This document shows positions 25,241-34,526 of a stretch of DNA of 64,000 bases, one piece after another. The DNA lies in the NCBI RefSeq assembly GCF_022369515.1, contig NZ_CP059724.1, positions 2,480,001 to 2,544,000 on the forward strand, given 5' to 3'. Every line of letters starts with the position of its first letter. The stretch's first letter is position 1. A program made the translations under genes and the position numbers. The notes below the pieces were generated by a model. The model did no database searches. It was not told where the DNA came from and worked only from the letters and a program-made list of their open reading frames with translations. The stretch comes from Paenibacillus sp. 19GGS1-52. Its GTDB lineage: Bacteria; Bacillota; Bacilli; Paenibacillales; Paenibacillaceae.

Positions 25241-26002
25241 ATGCTAAATAATTACTTTATAGGTCCAGATGAACAAGGGAATGTGAAATTTACAATTTTG
25301 ATACCGGCGCATAACGAGGAGAAATATATTTCCAAATGTCTGGATTCAATTGCAGCTGCTTCTGAGAAATATGCTAAACAAGTTGAAGTCATCGTCATCC
25401 TTAATCGCTGTACAGACAGAACCGAAGAAGTGGCCCAATCCTATAATTGTGTTGTTGTGCATGATGACCGCAAAAATCTGTCGCAAATTAGAAATGCCGG
25501 GGCAAAAGCAGCCAGAGGAGAAATCCTGATTACGATCGATGCCGATAGCCAAATGACAAGTAATATGCTGACTGAGATCGAAGAGCATCTGGTAAGTGGA
25601 ATATACATAGGCGGCGGAACTGCGTCAAGATTTGAACGGATGTCGTTAGGGATCGTTGTATCATCTTTGTTGATTTTGCTTCCGTTAGTCATTAAATATG
25701 GAGCTATCTCCGTCGGTATTTTTTGGTGCTATAAAAGGGACTTTGAGGCTATAGGCGGTTTTAATGAAAAGATGGTAATGACTGAGGACGCAGACTTTGC
25801 TTCCCGCTTGAAGAAGTGGGGAAAGCAGAATGGCAAGAAATTTGGGACGATCAAAAAAGCACTCATGTTTACCTCCTGCAGAAAGTTTGATCAAGGTGGA
25901 GATTGGCTCTTTGTGAAGCACCCGCGATTTATTCTTGCCTATATCAAAGGAACAGATCCCATAGCTGCGGATAAGGCGTACTATGAGAACCAAGGAAGAT
26001 AG
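25241..26002 (+). CDS. Family 2 glycosyltransferase
   Basis: GT-A-fold inverting glycosyltransferase of 253 aa. The N-terminal nucleotide-sugar domain starts FTILIPAHNEEKYI, has the DxD-type metal motif in ITIDADS, and an acceptor-side TEDADF motif near residue 184. A hydrophobic stretch near residues 130-150 (IVVSSLLILLPLVI) may associate it with the membrane. GGGGGAC precedes the ATG. It is probably co-transcribed with the upstream tetR-like gene and followed by a terminator. Donor and acceptor are unknown. Confidence 0.82.
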   Translation: MLNNYFIGPDEQGNVKFTILIPAHNEEKYISKCLDSIAAASEKYAKQVEVIVILNRCTDRTEEVAQSYNCVVVHDDRKNLSQIRNAGAKAARGEILITIDADSQMTSNMLTEIEEHLVSGIYIGGGTASRFERMSLGIVVSSLLILLPLVIKYGAISVGIFWCYKRDFEAIGGFNEKMVMTEDADFASRLKKWGKQNGKKFGTIKKALMFTSCRKFDQGGDWLFVKHPRFILAYIKGTDPIAADKAYYENQGR

Positions 26003-26028
26003 AGTTTTTATTTATAGGCATACTAATA

Positions 26029-26065
26029 ACCCAGTCTCACACCAATACAGGTGGACTGGGTTTTC
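26029..26065 (+). terminator. Terminator of the tetR-glycosyltransferase unit
   Basis: An imperfect stem (AACCCAGTC with GACTGGGTT, plus inner CACC with GGTG) is followed by TTTTCTTG. Between it and 26238 there is only a decayed repeat copy. Confidence 0.75.
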
Positions 26066-26128
26066 TTGTAGCTCAAAACCAAAATCAGCGGTTGAACGTT
26101 TGTGAATCAAGCCGCTATGGGTTCGGAG

Positions 26129-26164
26129 GGTTCTTGCGATCGCTGTTAAAGTCCGATTTTCTAC
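26129..26164 (-). repeat. Decayed half copy of the intergenic palindromic repeat family
   Basis: On the minus strand AGAAAATC, AACAGCGA and AAGAA occur in the same order and nearly the same spacing as in the right arm of the copy at 62138-62269. The left arm is missing; a nearby segment (26085-26116) resembles the loop region in a different order. Confidence 0.4.
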
Positions 26165-26238
26165 TACTTTCACTGTAATAGAATTATTCAGGATTGATTT
26201 GAATGAGGAGACTTTTTAAGGTAAATAACAAGAAGCAT

Positions 26239-27156
26239 CTATAGACTGAGTGTGGATTGAAGCGTTTGCTCTATCGCAGCTTCTAAGGGTGTTGCAGTCA
26301 TCCCAAAGCGTTCGGTGAATTTACGGCTATTCACAATAAAATCCTCGTCGAACTGGTATAACATCTCTATGCTTTCTCTAGCTGCGGGAATGAACAAGCC
26401 ACCAAATCTTAGCATGCCTTTTCCCATTGTTCTGATCATTGGCGGAAAGCCAGCAATCCGGTAGGCTATGTCTATAAATTCTCTTGTAGTAACAGTATCA
26501 GCATTCGGTACATGCCATATTTGACCAAAGGCGTCCTCATGTTGGCTCAGCAGAACAAGTGCTTTTCCAAAATCTTCTATAAAGGTATACGTATGCTTCT
26601 TATCAGGATTTCCCAGTACCGTACAGGCTTTACCCTTTGAAATGGGCTGAAACAGCCTTGAGCCTACGGAAGAATTGTGAACATTGGGTCCGAAAAAATC
26701 AGCACCTCTGCCCATCACCATCTGCAAAGCTCCGTCCTGATGTAATTTCAGCAACTTTGCGGACATCGCTGCCCTGACTTGGCCTTTTTTGGTATTCGCG
26801 GCATAAGGAAGCTGCTCGTGCATAGATCCTTTAACCAAGCCATACATATACATATTTTCAGCCGCAACTAACTTTGCTCCAGCTGCCATCGCACCTGAAA
26901 TAATATGATCTTGAAAAGACATAAACAGCTCGCTCCACTTTTGATACGGAGGTTGTGCACATTGAAATACCACCTTAGCATGCTTCAGACTTGCCTTTGC
27001 TTGCTCTATGTCTGAGAGATCAGCTCTTTCTAATCGTACTCCTTGAGGTACAGCCGCACTCCCACTGGCACTGATCATAGTAACTGGTTCCTCTTGAGCC
27101 ACAAGCTCCCTCATTATAGCCATACCTAACGGTCCTGTTCCTAAAATTATATTCAT
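26239..27156 (-). CDS. NAD(P)-binding epimerase/dehydratase-family protein
   Basis: Extended short-chain dehydrogenase/reductase-type protein of 305 aa. The N-terminus has a Rossmann motif, GTGPLGMAIM, and a DL(S) cofactor segment; FQCAQPPYQKW and NMYMYG follow, but a clear catalytic YxxxK is not evident, so it may be an atypical member (NmrA-like or NAD-dependent epimerase). GAAGGAGG precedes the ATG. It is immediately downstream of a MerR regulator whose 3' end holds a typical MerR-activated promoter facing this gene. Oxidative or electrophile stress is a plausible trigger for such a pair; the substrate is unknown. Confidence 0.75.
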   Translation of the reverse strand: MNIILGTGPLGMAIMRELVAQEEPVTMISASGSAAVPQGVRLERADLSDIEQAKASLKHAKVVFQCAQPPYQKWSELFMSFQDHIISGAMAAGAKLVAAENMYMYGLVKGSMHEQLPYAANTKKGQVRAAMSAKLLKLHQDGALQMVMGRGADFFGPNVHNSSVGSRLFQPISKGKACTVLGNPDKKHTYTFIEDFGKALVLLSQHEDAFGQIWHVPNADTVTTREFIDIAYRIAGFPPMIRTMGKGMLRFGGLFIPAARESIEMLYQFDEDFIVNSRKFTERFGMTATPLEAAIEQTLQSTLSL

Positions 27157-27189
27157 TATTATCCTCCTTCATTATTACTGGATAATAAT

Positions 27190-27220
27190 AAAATAAACCC
27201 TATAGCTACTATAGGGTCAA
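27190..27220 (-). promoter_or_regulatory. MerR-type promoter/operator with 19-bp spacer
   Basis: On the minus strand TTGACC (-35, 27215-27220) and TATTTT (-10, 27190-27195) are separated by 19 bases filled by the palindrome ACCCTATAGTAGCTATAGGGT (27197-27217, perfect 9-bp arms). An overlong spacer holding a dyad is the hallmark of promoters activated by MerR proteins. The dyad overlaps the merR-like stop codon, so the promoter serves the epimerase-family gene. Confidence 0.8.
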
Positions 27221-28066
27221 GGCCTTATGAACGGGAACTTGCAGTTCGACGATAAATTCCTCCGGCTTCAACATCTGAGCCCTATCGACGATATAGTACT
27301 CTATAGGAGCACCACTTTCTATGTATCCATGTGTCTTAATCCATTCCAGAAGCTTTTTATAAATATTTTTGCAGGAGACGTCATTGGGAATTCCACAGTA
27401 ACGTGCAGTGATGTACTCTCCTTGGGGAAGGGTACGAGTAGCGGCGGTTTCTAATTCAATGTGCTCGATCATGACACAGTATTCCAAGTCAGACCTCGTA
27501 CGATCAAAATCCATAATATTCTCATGGTAGACGGTCATGATTCCTCCTGGAGTTAATCCACTGGATTCAATCCTGCGGAATAATTCTGTGAACTTTACGA
27601 TTGAGGGCTCCATTCCACAGGCAAAGTACCCGCGGTCAGACATTACATGCCGTTCCGGAAGCTGCTTCATTTCTACCAGTACGTCAAGGTCTACCAACCC
27701 TTTACCCATTTCCTGAAGCAAAATAATTCGCGCCGCTCTTTGTTCGATCGATTTCACAGTCTGCTCTAATCTTTGCAGCTCCTCTAACATTTCCTTATGT
27801 TTGGCTTCGAGCGTTATTTGCAAGCTTTCCAAATCACCACTCTTCAATAGTGTCCCGATCTCTTCTAAGGAGAATTGCAGCAGCTTCATATCCTGCACAA
27901 TCATAATGCTAAGCAGATCCCGATTGGCATAATAACGGTAACCGGTGAGCTTATCCGTGTGATTGGGGATCACCAGACCGATTTTGTCATAATATCGCAA
28001 AGTTTGAACGGATATATTACATATCCTTGCGGCATGACCTATGGAATAAGATTGATCATTACTCAT
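27209..28066 (-). CDS. MerR-family transcriptional activator with GyrI-like effector domain
   Basis: Regulator of 285 aa. The N-terminal winged helix (about 6-75) reads YSIGHAARICNISVQTLRYY followed by TGYRYYANRDL; a coiled coil of about 85-120 leads to a C-terminal GyrI/BmrR-like ligand-binding domain (about 135-285). This is the BmrR/BltR architecture, in which a bound small molecule untwists an overlong-spacer promoter. Such a promoter overlaps its own stop codon and faces the next gene. Ligand unknown. Confidence 0.9.
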   Translation of the reverse strand: MSNDQSYSIGHAARICNISVQTLRYYDKIGLVIPNHTDKLTGYRYYANRDLLSIMIVQDMKLLQFSLEEIGTLLKSGDLESLQITLEAKHKEMLEELQRLEQTVKSIEQRAARIILLQEMGKGLVDLDVLVEMKQLPERHVMSDRGYFACGMEPSIVKFTELFRRIESSGLTPGGIMTVYHENIMDFDRTRSDLEYCVMIEHIELETAATRTLPQGEYITARYCGIPNDVSCKNIYKKLLEWIKTHGYIESGAPIEYYIVDRAQMLKPEEFIVELQVPVHKALTL

Positions 28067-28275
28067 GCTCCGACAACTCCTTTATAAATAAATAATATAT
28101 TCATGTTAGTGGCAGTTACTTGATAATACAATCTTATTCCTTCTTATAGGTGTATCCTATGACTTTTATAGATATCATATCTTGGAATTATAAACAAAGG
28201 GATGTTATATTTAGAACATTCAAGAGAGACTCCACGCTCTCTTCCAATGAACGATTCTACTAATGAGGTGAAATC

Positions 28276-29700
28276 ATGAGCAACAAGACAATGTTTGAGA
28301 AGATTTGGAATAATCACGTTATTCATCAAGAAGAAGGCAAACCTAGCATTTTGTATATCGACCTGCATCTGGTACATGAGGTTACTTCTCCACAGGCTTT
28401 CGAAGGTCTTCGTCTCAGCGGCCGCAAGGTTCGCCGTCCGGAGCTTACCTTTGCAACCATGGATCATAATGTACCTACGACAGACCGTTTCAACATTAAA
28501 GATCCGATTTCCAAGCAACAAATTGACACGTTGTCGCAGAATTGTCGCGATTTTGGCGTGAAGCTGTATGATCTTGATAATATCGATCAAGGTGTCGTGC
28601 ATGTTATGGGTCCGGAAATTGGCCTGACACATCCCGGCAAAACGATTGTTTGCGGCGACAGCCACACCTCTACACATGGAGCCTTCGGCGCATTGGCCTT
28701 TGGTATTGGTACTAGTGAAGTAGAACATGTGATGGCTACGCAATGTTTGCAGCAGTCCAAGGCTAAGACCATGGAAATTCGCTTCACAGGCAAACGTAAT
28801 CCAGGCGTAACGGCAAAGGATTTGATTCTGGGCGTTATCGCGAAATACGGTACGGATTTTGCAACAGGTTATGTTATTGAGTACACAGGTGAAGCTATCC
28901 GCGAACTGTCGATGGAAGAACGTATGACGGTCTGCAACATGTCGATCGAAGGCGGGGCTAGAGCGGGCTTGATTGCTCCTGACGAGATTACATTTAACTA
29001 CCTGCGTGGTCGTGAATATGTTCCGCAAGGTGAAGCCTATGACGCTGCTGTTGAGATTTGGAAAGGCCTTGTAAGCGATGAAGGCGCAGAATATGACACT
29101 ACTCTTGATTTTAATGTGGAAACATTGATTCCGCAGGTGACTTGGGGCACAAGCCCAGGTATGGGCGCTGACATCACTTCAAGTGTACCTAATCCTGCTG
29201 ACTTCACTACAGAAAATGAACGTAAAGCTGCTGAAAAAGCGCTTGAATATATGGATTTGGCTCCAGGCACACCAATGTCGGAAATTCCAATTGATTATGT
29301 ATTCATCGGCTCTTGCACGAATGGCCGGATCGAGGATTTGAGAGCTGCCGCACAGGTTGCCAAAGGGCATACCGTATCTAATAAGGTAACGGCGATCGTT
29401 GTACCAGGTTCAGGACGCGTGAAGCTGCAGGCAGAGAAAGAAGGCCTCGACAAAGTATTCATAGAAGCGGGCTTTGAATGGCGTGAAGCAGGATGCAGTA
29501 TGTGTCTGGCGATGAACCCGGATGTTCTGCAACCTGGACAACGTTGTGCTTCTACCTCGAACCGTAATTTTGAGGGACGTCAGGGCCGCGGCGGACGCAC
29601 GCATCTAGTATCCCCTGCGATGGCGGCAGCGGCAGCGGTAATGGGTCATTTTACCGATATTCGCGATTGGAACTATAAGACGGAAGCCGTCAGCTTGTAG
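28276..29700 (+). CDS. leuC: 3-isopropylmalate dehydratase large subunit
   Basis: Aconitase-family enzyme subunit, 474 aa, that with LeuD isomerises 2-isopropylmalate to 3-isopropylmalate in leucine synthesis. The [4Fe-4S] ligands are seen as Cys in [13 protein letters not shown] and the pair in [25 protein letters not shown] and the [13 protein letters not shown] motif are present. ATGAGGTGAAATC precedes the ATG. It is followed 27 bp later by leuD. The rest of the leucine operon is not in the window. The 209-bp leader shows no T-box; only a small hairpin AGAGAG/CTCTCT near 28225. Confidence 0.96.
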   Translation: MSNKTMFEKIWNNHVIHQEEGKPSILYIDLHLVHEVTSPQAFEGLRLSGRKVRRPELTFATMDHNVPTTDRFNIKDPISKQQIDTLSQNCRDFGVKLYDLDNIDQGVVHVMGPEIGLTHPGKTIVCGDSHTSTHGAFGALAFGIGTSEVEHVMATQCLQQSKAKTMEIRFTGKRNPGVTAKDLILGVIAKYGTDFATGYVIEYTGEAIRELSMEERMTVCNMSIEGGARAGLIAPDEITFNYLRGREYVPQGEAYDAAVEIWKGLVSDEGAEYDTTLDFNVETLIPQVTWGTSPGMGADITSSVPNPADFTTENERKAAEKALEYMDLAPGTPMSEIPIDYVFIGSCTNGRIEDLRAAAQVAKGHTVSNKVTAIVVPGSGRVKLQAEKEGLDKVFIEAGFEWREAGCSMCLAMNPDVLQPGQRCASTSNRNFEGRQGRGGRTHLVSPAMAAAAAVMGHFTDIRDWNYKTEAVSL

Positions 29701-29727
29701 AACAAGAGAAAGTGGGAGGATAATATA

Positions 29728-30330
29728 ATGGATGCTTTCAAAAAATTAACGGGAATCGTTGCCCCGGTAGACCGGGTAAATGTAGATACGGATGCGATCA
29801 TTCCGAAGCAGTTCTTGAAACGGATCGAACGCACAGGTTTTGGACAGTTTCTATTCTATGAATGGCGTTTTGATGAAGAGGGAAATGACAATGCAACGTT
29901 CGAGATGAACAAACCACGCTATGAAGGGGCATCTGTTCTGATCTCGCGGGCCAATTTTGGCTGCGGCTCCTCGCGGGAGCATGCACCATGGGCGATTCTT
30001 GATTATGGCTTCAAGGTTGTAATTTCCCCATCGTATGCCGATATTTTTTACAATAACTGCTTTAAGAATGGAATTCTGCCGATCAAGCTTTCTGAAGAGC
30101 AGGTAGATGAGCTGTTCAAGCGGACGGCTGAGCATGAAGGTTACAAGCTGAGTGTCGATCTTGAGAATAATACACTTAGTGATGAGTACGGGCTTAGTAT
30201 CACTTTTGAGCTGGATGAACACCGTCGCCAGTTCCTGCTGCAGGGTCTCGATGATATCGGACTGACGCTGCAACATGCGGATGAGATTACGGCTTATGAA
30301 GAGCGTAATGCTGCCAAGCTGTTCGCCTAA
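29728..30330 (+). CDS. leuD: 3-isopropylmalate dehydratase small subunit
   Basis: Small subunit of isopropylmalate isomerase, 200 aa, a normal length. Family motifs are [23 protein letters not shown] near the start, [18 protein letters not shown], and [11 protein letters not shown]. It completes the active site with LeuC. AGTGGGAGGA precedes the ATG, and the gene ends before a strong terminator, so leuCD is a two-gene operon. Confidence 0.96.
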   Translation: MDAFKKLTGIVAPVDRVNVDTDAIIPKQFLKRIERTGFGQFLFYEWRFDEEGNDNATFEMNKPRYEGASVLISRANFGCGSSREHAPWAILDYGFKVVISPSYADIFYNNCFKNGILPIKLSEEQVDELFKRTAEHEGYKLSVDLENNTLSDEYGLSITFELDEHRRQFLLQGLDDIGLTLQHADEITAYEERNAAKLFA

Positions 30331-30376
30331 AACATGAATTAGTTGGACTTTTACGTAAACTTTACAAATTTTACAC

Positions 30377-30416
30377 AAAACTTCTATTTCCGGGTGTCGG
30401 AAATAGAAGTTTTTTT
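30377..30416 (+). terminator. Terminator of leuCD
   Basis: A perfect 15-bp stem (arms 30377-30391 and 30399-30413) with a 7-base loop runs into a T tract. Confidence 0.92.
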
Positions 30417-30424
30417 GCTATAAT
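30415..30424 (+). promoter_or_regulatory. Extended -10 promoter element before the first amidase gene
   Basis: TGCTATAAT (TGN plus TATAAT) starts within the T tract of the leuCD terminator. No good -35 is visible, as the terminator stem occupies that place. Confidence 0.45.
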
Positions 30425-30521
30425 CGATATATTCGTTGCTGAGATAGGCAACATTTGGGGATTCCTGTCGTCTGATACTTATCTGTCTATGAATCTATTA
30501 CTTGCCGAAGGAGAGAAAAGA

Positions 30522-32060
30522 ATGAGAAGAGCCGGTCGGATACTACTGCTGTTGCTGCTGCCATTGTTATTACTTTCATTTACCGGCTATGAGGCTTCTG
30601 CTGCAGCTAGCAGCACGGGCAGAATTGTTCTGGATAATAAGGAGCTCACTATGCCCAAAGGGATCGCTCTTGAGAATGTAAATGGAAGCGTTATGATTCC
30701 GATTCGTGTTGTGGTGGAGAATCTTGGATTCCAGGTACTGTGGGAACAGAAGACTCGTAAGGTAACCGTGCAGCAGGATGGGAAAAGCATTGAGCTGGCC
30801 GTTGGCCGCAAGACGGCTAATGCTGACGGGGTAACCCTTGATTTGAATGCTGCCCCTAAGCAAAATGGAGGCACGGTACTTGTTCCTATCCGCTTTGTCA
30901 GCGAGCAGTTTGGACTTAAAGTGGGTTGGGACAATATGGACAAGACGGTCTATTTAACCGGCGGATCGTCAAGCGGTACGGATAATGCTGTTAGCCCAAC
31001 ACCAACACCTGCATACACTTCAGCTCCTACTCCGACAGCAACTCCCCTAACAGGGACGGCTGAGGGCAACGCAACAAGTTCTGCCAGTCCGACTCCGGTG
31101 CCTCTGACTGTTGTCGGACCCCAAGTTAAGGGAGCGGTATTCAGCGAGAATAGATTAATCGTCGCTGTTACGGGTGCTGTGAAACCAAGTGTTACTGTAA
31201 TAACCAATCCCAATCGTATTGTTGTAGATTTTCCCGGTGCAGCTTTTGCACCTGAGTTTGCCGGCAGTCTCCCGGGGATTGCTGCGAACGGCAGCCCTCA
31301 AGGCAAGCTGGATGTCACTGGTTATCCATTAGTCTCTGAGCTTAGATACGCGTTATTCAGCATAAGTCCGCCAACAGTGCGTTTTGTTATTCAAACGACC
31401 AGTAATCAGCCTTATCAACTCAGCACGGATGAGAGTACTGGGCTAGTGACTATTGATCTGAACGTTCTCAGCAACGTAGGAGGCACTCCAGCAGTCCCTG
31501 TAGGTAGTGGAAAGCCGATAGTTGTGCTCGATGCTGGACATGGCGGTACACAGCCTGGGGCTATCAGCGTAACAGGCAAGCAGGAAAAAGACTTTAATCT
31601 TGCGGTGATTCGCAAAGTTGGAGCATTACTAATGCAGGACTCCCAAGTGGAGGTCATTTTTACCCGGACAGATGATATCACGCTTGGTCTGCAGGATCGG
31701 GTGAATATTGCTGAAGCTGCTAAGGCTAATCTATTTATTTCTGTTCATGCAAACGCGATGCCTTCCACCTATACCAACTGGAATAACGTGAACGGAAGTG
31801 AAACTTATTACAGCCGCAGTGAAAGTCTGCCTTTGGCACAGATTATGCATAAGCATCTAGTAGCCGGAACCGGATTCAAAGATAATGGAGTCAGAAACAA
31901 AAGCCTGCATGTGACAAGGGAAACAAGCATGCCTGCTGTTCTGCTGGAAGCCGGATATTTGACGAATTTGGGTGATGAAGCCGCACTCTATAGTGCGAAG
32001 CTTCAGGACAGCTTGGCTCGGGAAATAGCGGCTGGAATAATGGAATATCTTGGACTATAA
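30522..32060 (+). CDS. N-acetylmuramoyl-L-alanine amidase with stalk and AMIN domains (1)
   Basis: Exported zinc amidase that cleaves the amide bond between MurNAc and the stem peptide. The ATG at 30522 has AAGGAGAG at proper spacing and starts a signal peptide (MRRAGRILLLLLLPLLLLS); an in-frame ATG at 30489 lacks a ribosome site. Domains: copper-amine-oxidase-N-like stalk domain (about 30-150), Pro/Thr/Ser-rich linker, AMIN domain (about 195-305) and Amidase_3 (about 335-510) with zinc ligands in VLDAGHGG, the EKDFNL glutamate and SVHANA, and catalytic Glu in LLEAGYLTN. It is followed by a paralogue. The stalk plus AMIN plus amidase order is common in Paenibacillus wall proteins. Confidence 0.9.
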   Translation: MRRAGRILLLLLLPLLLLSFTGYEASAAASSTGRIVLDNKELTMPKGIALENVNGSVMIPIRVVVENLGFQVLWEQKTRKVTVQQDGKSIELAVGRKTANADGVTLDLNAAPKQNGGTVLVPIRFVSEQFGLKVGWDNMDKTVYLTGGSSSGTDNAVSPTPTPAYTSAPTPTATPLTGTAEGNATSSASPTPVPLTVVGPQVKGAVFSENRLIVAVTGAVKPSVTVITNPNRIVVDFPGAAFAPEFAGSLPGIAANGSPQGKLDVTGYPLVSELRYALFSISPPTVRFVIQTTSNQPYQLSTDESTGLVTIDLNVLSNVGGTPAVPVGSGKPIVVLDAGHGGTQPGAISVTGKQEKDFNLAVIRKVGALLMQDSQVEVIFTRTDDITLGLQDRVNIAEAAKANLFISVHANAMPSTYTNWNNVNGSETYYSRSESLPLAQIMHKHLVAGTGFKDNGVRNKSLHVTRETSMPAVLLEAGYLTNLGDEAALYSAKLQDSLAREIAAGIMEYLGL

Positions 32061-32225
32061 TCCTCGATTCTAGTAACTTTAATTCATGAGATCCTGTTAC
32101 AGGATGGAATATATTCGCAACTTTTGAATTTGGTTGGCGTCTATAATAGATGTCGAAGGTTGTCGGTGGTTAGATCAACATGAACGCTGTACTCAGGCGG
32201 AATACTAGATTCCTAGAGGTGAAGA

Positions 32226-33668
32226 ATGAAGAAATTTGGCTTTATACTGATGTTGCTTCTCTTTGTATTGGCATTGCCACAGAATGGACATGCCGCCGCC
32301 GCAAACAGTAAGATTATATTAGACGGCAAAGAAATTACCGCAGTCCAGAACGTCCCAGTTGAGAACGTGAATAACAGCATTATGGTACCTCTAAGAATGA
32401 TTGTTGAGAACCTTGGCTATCAGGTGCAATGGGATCAGCAGAATAAGACGATTACGATTGAACAGCAGGGAAGGATTGTCAAACTGGCTGTAAACCAAAC
32501 CGCAGCTTCAGTAGATGACAAGACTATTATCCTTCCTACAGCTCCGGTGTTGCGTAACGATACGACACTAGTACCGATCAGGTTCATAGGCGAACAGTTT
32601 GGTCTCAGCGTGACTTGGGATAACACAAACAAGATTGTAAATCTTATTACCCCAGAAACGCCGAGTGATAACAATGGTACAGGCGGAGGTACTGGTGATG
32701 GTGGAACAGGTGTTGTGGTTCCTCCTGCTGATACTACTTCGCAGCTGACTCTGGTTAACGGCGTAAGCTTTAGTGAGAATCGGCTGACCATTGCTATGGA
32801 AGGTAATGCAGTTCCTAAAGTCTCTAAGATAACCGGCCCTGACCGGATTGTTGTGGATATACCTAATGCCACCTTTTCTGATCTATTCGGCACAGGTCAA
32901 CTCCTTGACCCTAATCTGAATGGCAGTCTTGTTGTGACAGATTATCCGGATGTATCTGGTGTACGGTACTCGCTATTTAGCACAAATCCTTATACGGTTC
33001 GTTTTGTAATTGACTTGAACAATGCCAAGAACTACAGCGTTAATATTTCGGGTGATTCTTCAAAGCTGGCTGTAATTGATCTGAATGCAGCAAGCACTGA
33101 CGATACGACTACCCAGCCTGGCAACAGCGGTAGAAAGCTGGTAGTGCTAGATGCCGGACATGGAGCTAAAGATTCAGGCGCAGTAGGTGTAACTGGCAAG
33201 TATGAGAAGAACTTTAATTTGGCTGTTGTACTGAAGGCTGCAGCACTACTCAAGAAAGAAAGTAATATTGATGTTGTGTTGACACGTAGTGATGATACGT
33301 TCTTGGAACTGAAGGAGCGGGTAGCTATTGCCAATAACCTGAAGGCTGATCTATTCATTTCCGTGCATGCCAACAGTGGGGCTTCCTCTATAGCCAGCGG
33401 TACTGAAACCTATTACCAACGGGCGGCTAGTAAGGCATTAGCCAATGTGATGCATAAATATCTTGTTCAGGCAACGGGCTTAAGTGACCGGGGGGTACGG
33501 TACGGAAATTTCCACGTCATTCGAGAAACAACCATGCCAGCTGTTCTGCTTGAAGTAGGTTACTTGAGTAATAAAGGTGATGAGAAATCTCTCTTTACCG
33601 ATGCCTTCCAAAATAAGGTTGCTGCCTCTATAGTTAGTGGTGTTAAAGAATATCTCGGTTTAAAATAA
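32226..33668 (+). CDS. N-acetylmuramoyl-L-alanine amidase with stalk and AMIN domains (2)
   Basis: Paralogue of the preceding gene, 480 aa, with the same domain order: signal peptide (MKKFGFILMLLLFVLALP), stalk domain (about 28-145) with VPLRMIVENLGYQVQWD, a Gly/Asp/Thr-rich linker instead of the Pro/Thr linker, AMIN domain, and Amidase_3 with VLDAGHGAKDSG, EKNFNL, SVHANSG and LLEVGYLSN. AGAGGTGAAG precedes the ATG. The 165-bp gap contains TATAAT at 32142-32147 that may give it its own promoter. The tandem duplication probably provides amidases for growth and sporulation; their division of labour is unknown. Confidence 0.9.
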   Translation: MKKFGFILMLLLFVLALPQNGHAAAANSKIILDGKEITAVQNVPVENVNNSIMVPLRMIVENLGYQVQWDQQNKTITIEQQGRIVKLAVNQTAASVDDKTIILPTAPVLRNDTTLVPIRFIGEQFGLSVTWDNTNKIVNLITPETPSDNNGTGGGTGDGGTGVVVPPADTTSQLTLVNGVSFSENRLTIAMEGNAVPKVSKITGPDRIVVDIPNATFSDLFGTGQLLDPNLNGSLVVTDYPDVSGVRYSLFSTNPYTVRFVIDLNNAKNYSVNISGDSSKLAVIDLNAASTDDTTTQPGNSGRKLVVLDAGHGAKDSGAVGVTGKYEKNFNLAVVLKAAALLKKESNIDVVLTRSDDTFLELKERVAIANNLKADLFISVHANSGASSIASGTETYYQRAASKALANVMHKYLVQATGLSDRGVRYGNFHVIRETTMPAVLLEVGYLSNKGDEKSLFTDAFQNKVAASIVSGVKEYLGLK

Positions 33669-33688
33669 CAGCCAAGCGGCAGATTAGC

Positions 33689-33738
33689 GCCGCAAAGCCA
33701 GCTTATGCCTATTGAAAAGGGCAGGTTGGCTTTGCGGC
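33689..33738 (+). other. Long intergenic hairpin between the amidase and GerMN genes
   Basis: A 14-bp stem with one wobble (GCCGCAAAGCCAGC with GTTGGCTTTGCGGC) encloses a 22-base loop with a further short stem (TGCC with GGCA). There is no T tract, so it is more likely an RNA-processing or stability element, or a weak terminator. Confidence 0.55.
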
Positions 33739-33773
33739 ACGGGTCTGCCCGTATTCATCTAGAGGAGGCGTTA

Positions 33774-34442
33774 ATGATGATCAACAAAAAATTGAGTCAT
33801 GCAGGTATAGCTGCATTGCTTCTGCTGGTGATAGCTGGCTGCGGGGACAAACCTGCTGCAGCTCCGTCTAAGGATGCAGGACAAAATTCTTCCACTGTAG
33901 TCAGTGGCGCAGGGGAGAATACAGGAAATACAGAGAATACAGAGAATACCAATGAAGACAAAGGTCAGAATTCGGCCAGCACCGCACAGCCCACAGCCAG
34001 CGAAACTCCCGCCCCCACAGAGACTGTGGCGCCTGAGAAGCAGAGTCAGAGCATAGCGGTTTATTATACAGATTTACAACTTATGAATCTGGTACCTGCC
34101 AAAGCAACAATAAGTTATGCTGACGATGTAGAGAAATATACCGAGGCTTTTAAAGCGCTGCAAGTCAGTGATAATAAGGAGCTAGTCTCACTCTGGGGCA
34201 AGATTGAATTGAAATCCCTGAAGTTTGAGAATGGGCAAATTCTGATGGATATTCATAAGCCAGAGGAAGCACAGCTAGGTGCCGGTGGTGAAGCTTTTGC
34301 ACTTAGTGCGTTAACGCAAACTTTTTTTCAATTTTCCGAAGTGAAGAGTGTTGAAATGCTAGTGGATGGTGAGCAAGTGGAGAGCTTGATGGGACATGTA
34401 GATCTGGAGCATCCCATGACTCGAGAGAATAGTGGTTTGTAA
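33774..34442 (+). CDS. GerMN-domain lipoprotein
   Basis: Lipid-anchored extracytoplasmic protein, 222 aa. The ATG at 33774 follows GAGGAGG and starts a lipoprotein signal (LLLLVIAGC, Cys at residue 23); the open frame extends further upstream without a ribosome site. A long Ser/Thr/Glu-rich linker (about 24-110) precedes a GerMN domain (SIAVYYTDLQLMNLV to the QLGAGGEAFALSALTQTFF region). GerMN domains occur in the sporulation protein GerM and in lipoprotein LpqB and are thought to bind wall or sporulation-channel components. Its position between two amidases and an SLH protein supports an envelope or spore role. Confidence 0.85.
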   Translation: MMINKKLSHAGIAALLLLVIAGCGDKPAAAPSKDAGQNSSTVVSGAGENTGNTENTENTNEDKGQNSASTAQPTASETPAPTETVAPEKQSQSIAVYYTDLQLMNLVPAKATISYADDVEKYTEAFKALQVSDNKELVSLWGKIELKSLKFENGQILMDIHKPEEAQLGAGGEAFALSALTQTFFQFSEVKSVEMLVDGEQVESLMGHVDLEHPMTRENSGL

Positions 34443-34526
34443 GTGTGAAAGGCAGGAATAAAGAGATTGGCTGACGAACATAAATGCATACTTTATTATA
34501 TGGGTCTTAGAGAGGGGAACAACCTA

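Noticed and set aside
28067..28275. T-box leader before leuC
   Set aside because: No T-box consensus or specifier loop is visible; only a six-bp hairpin.
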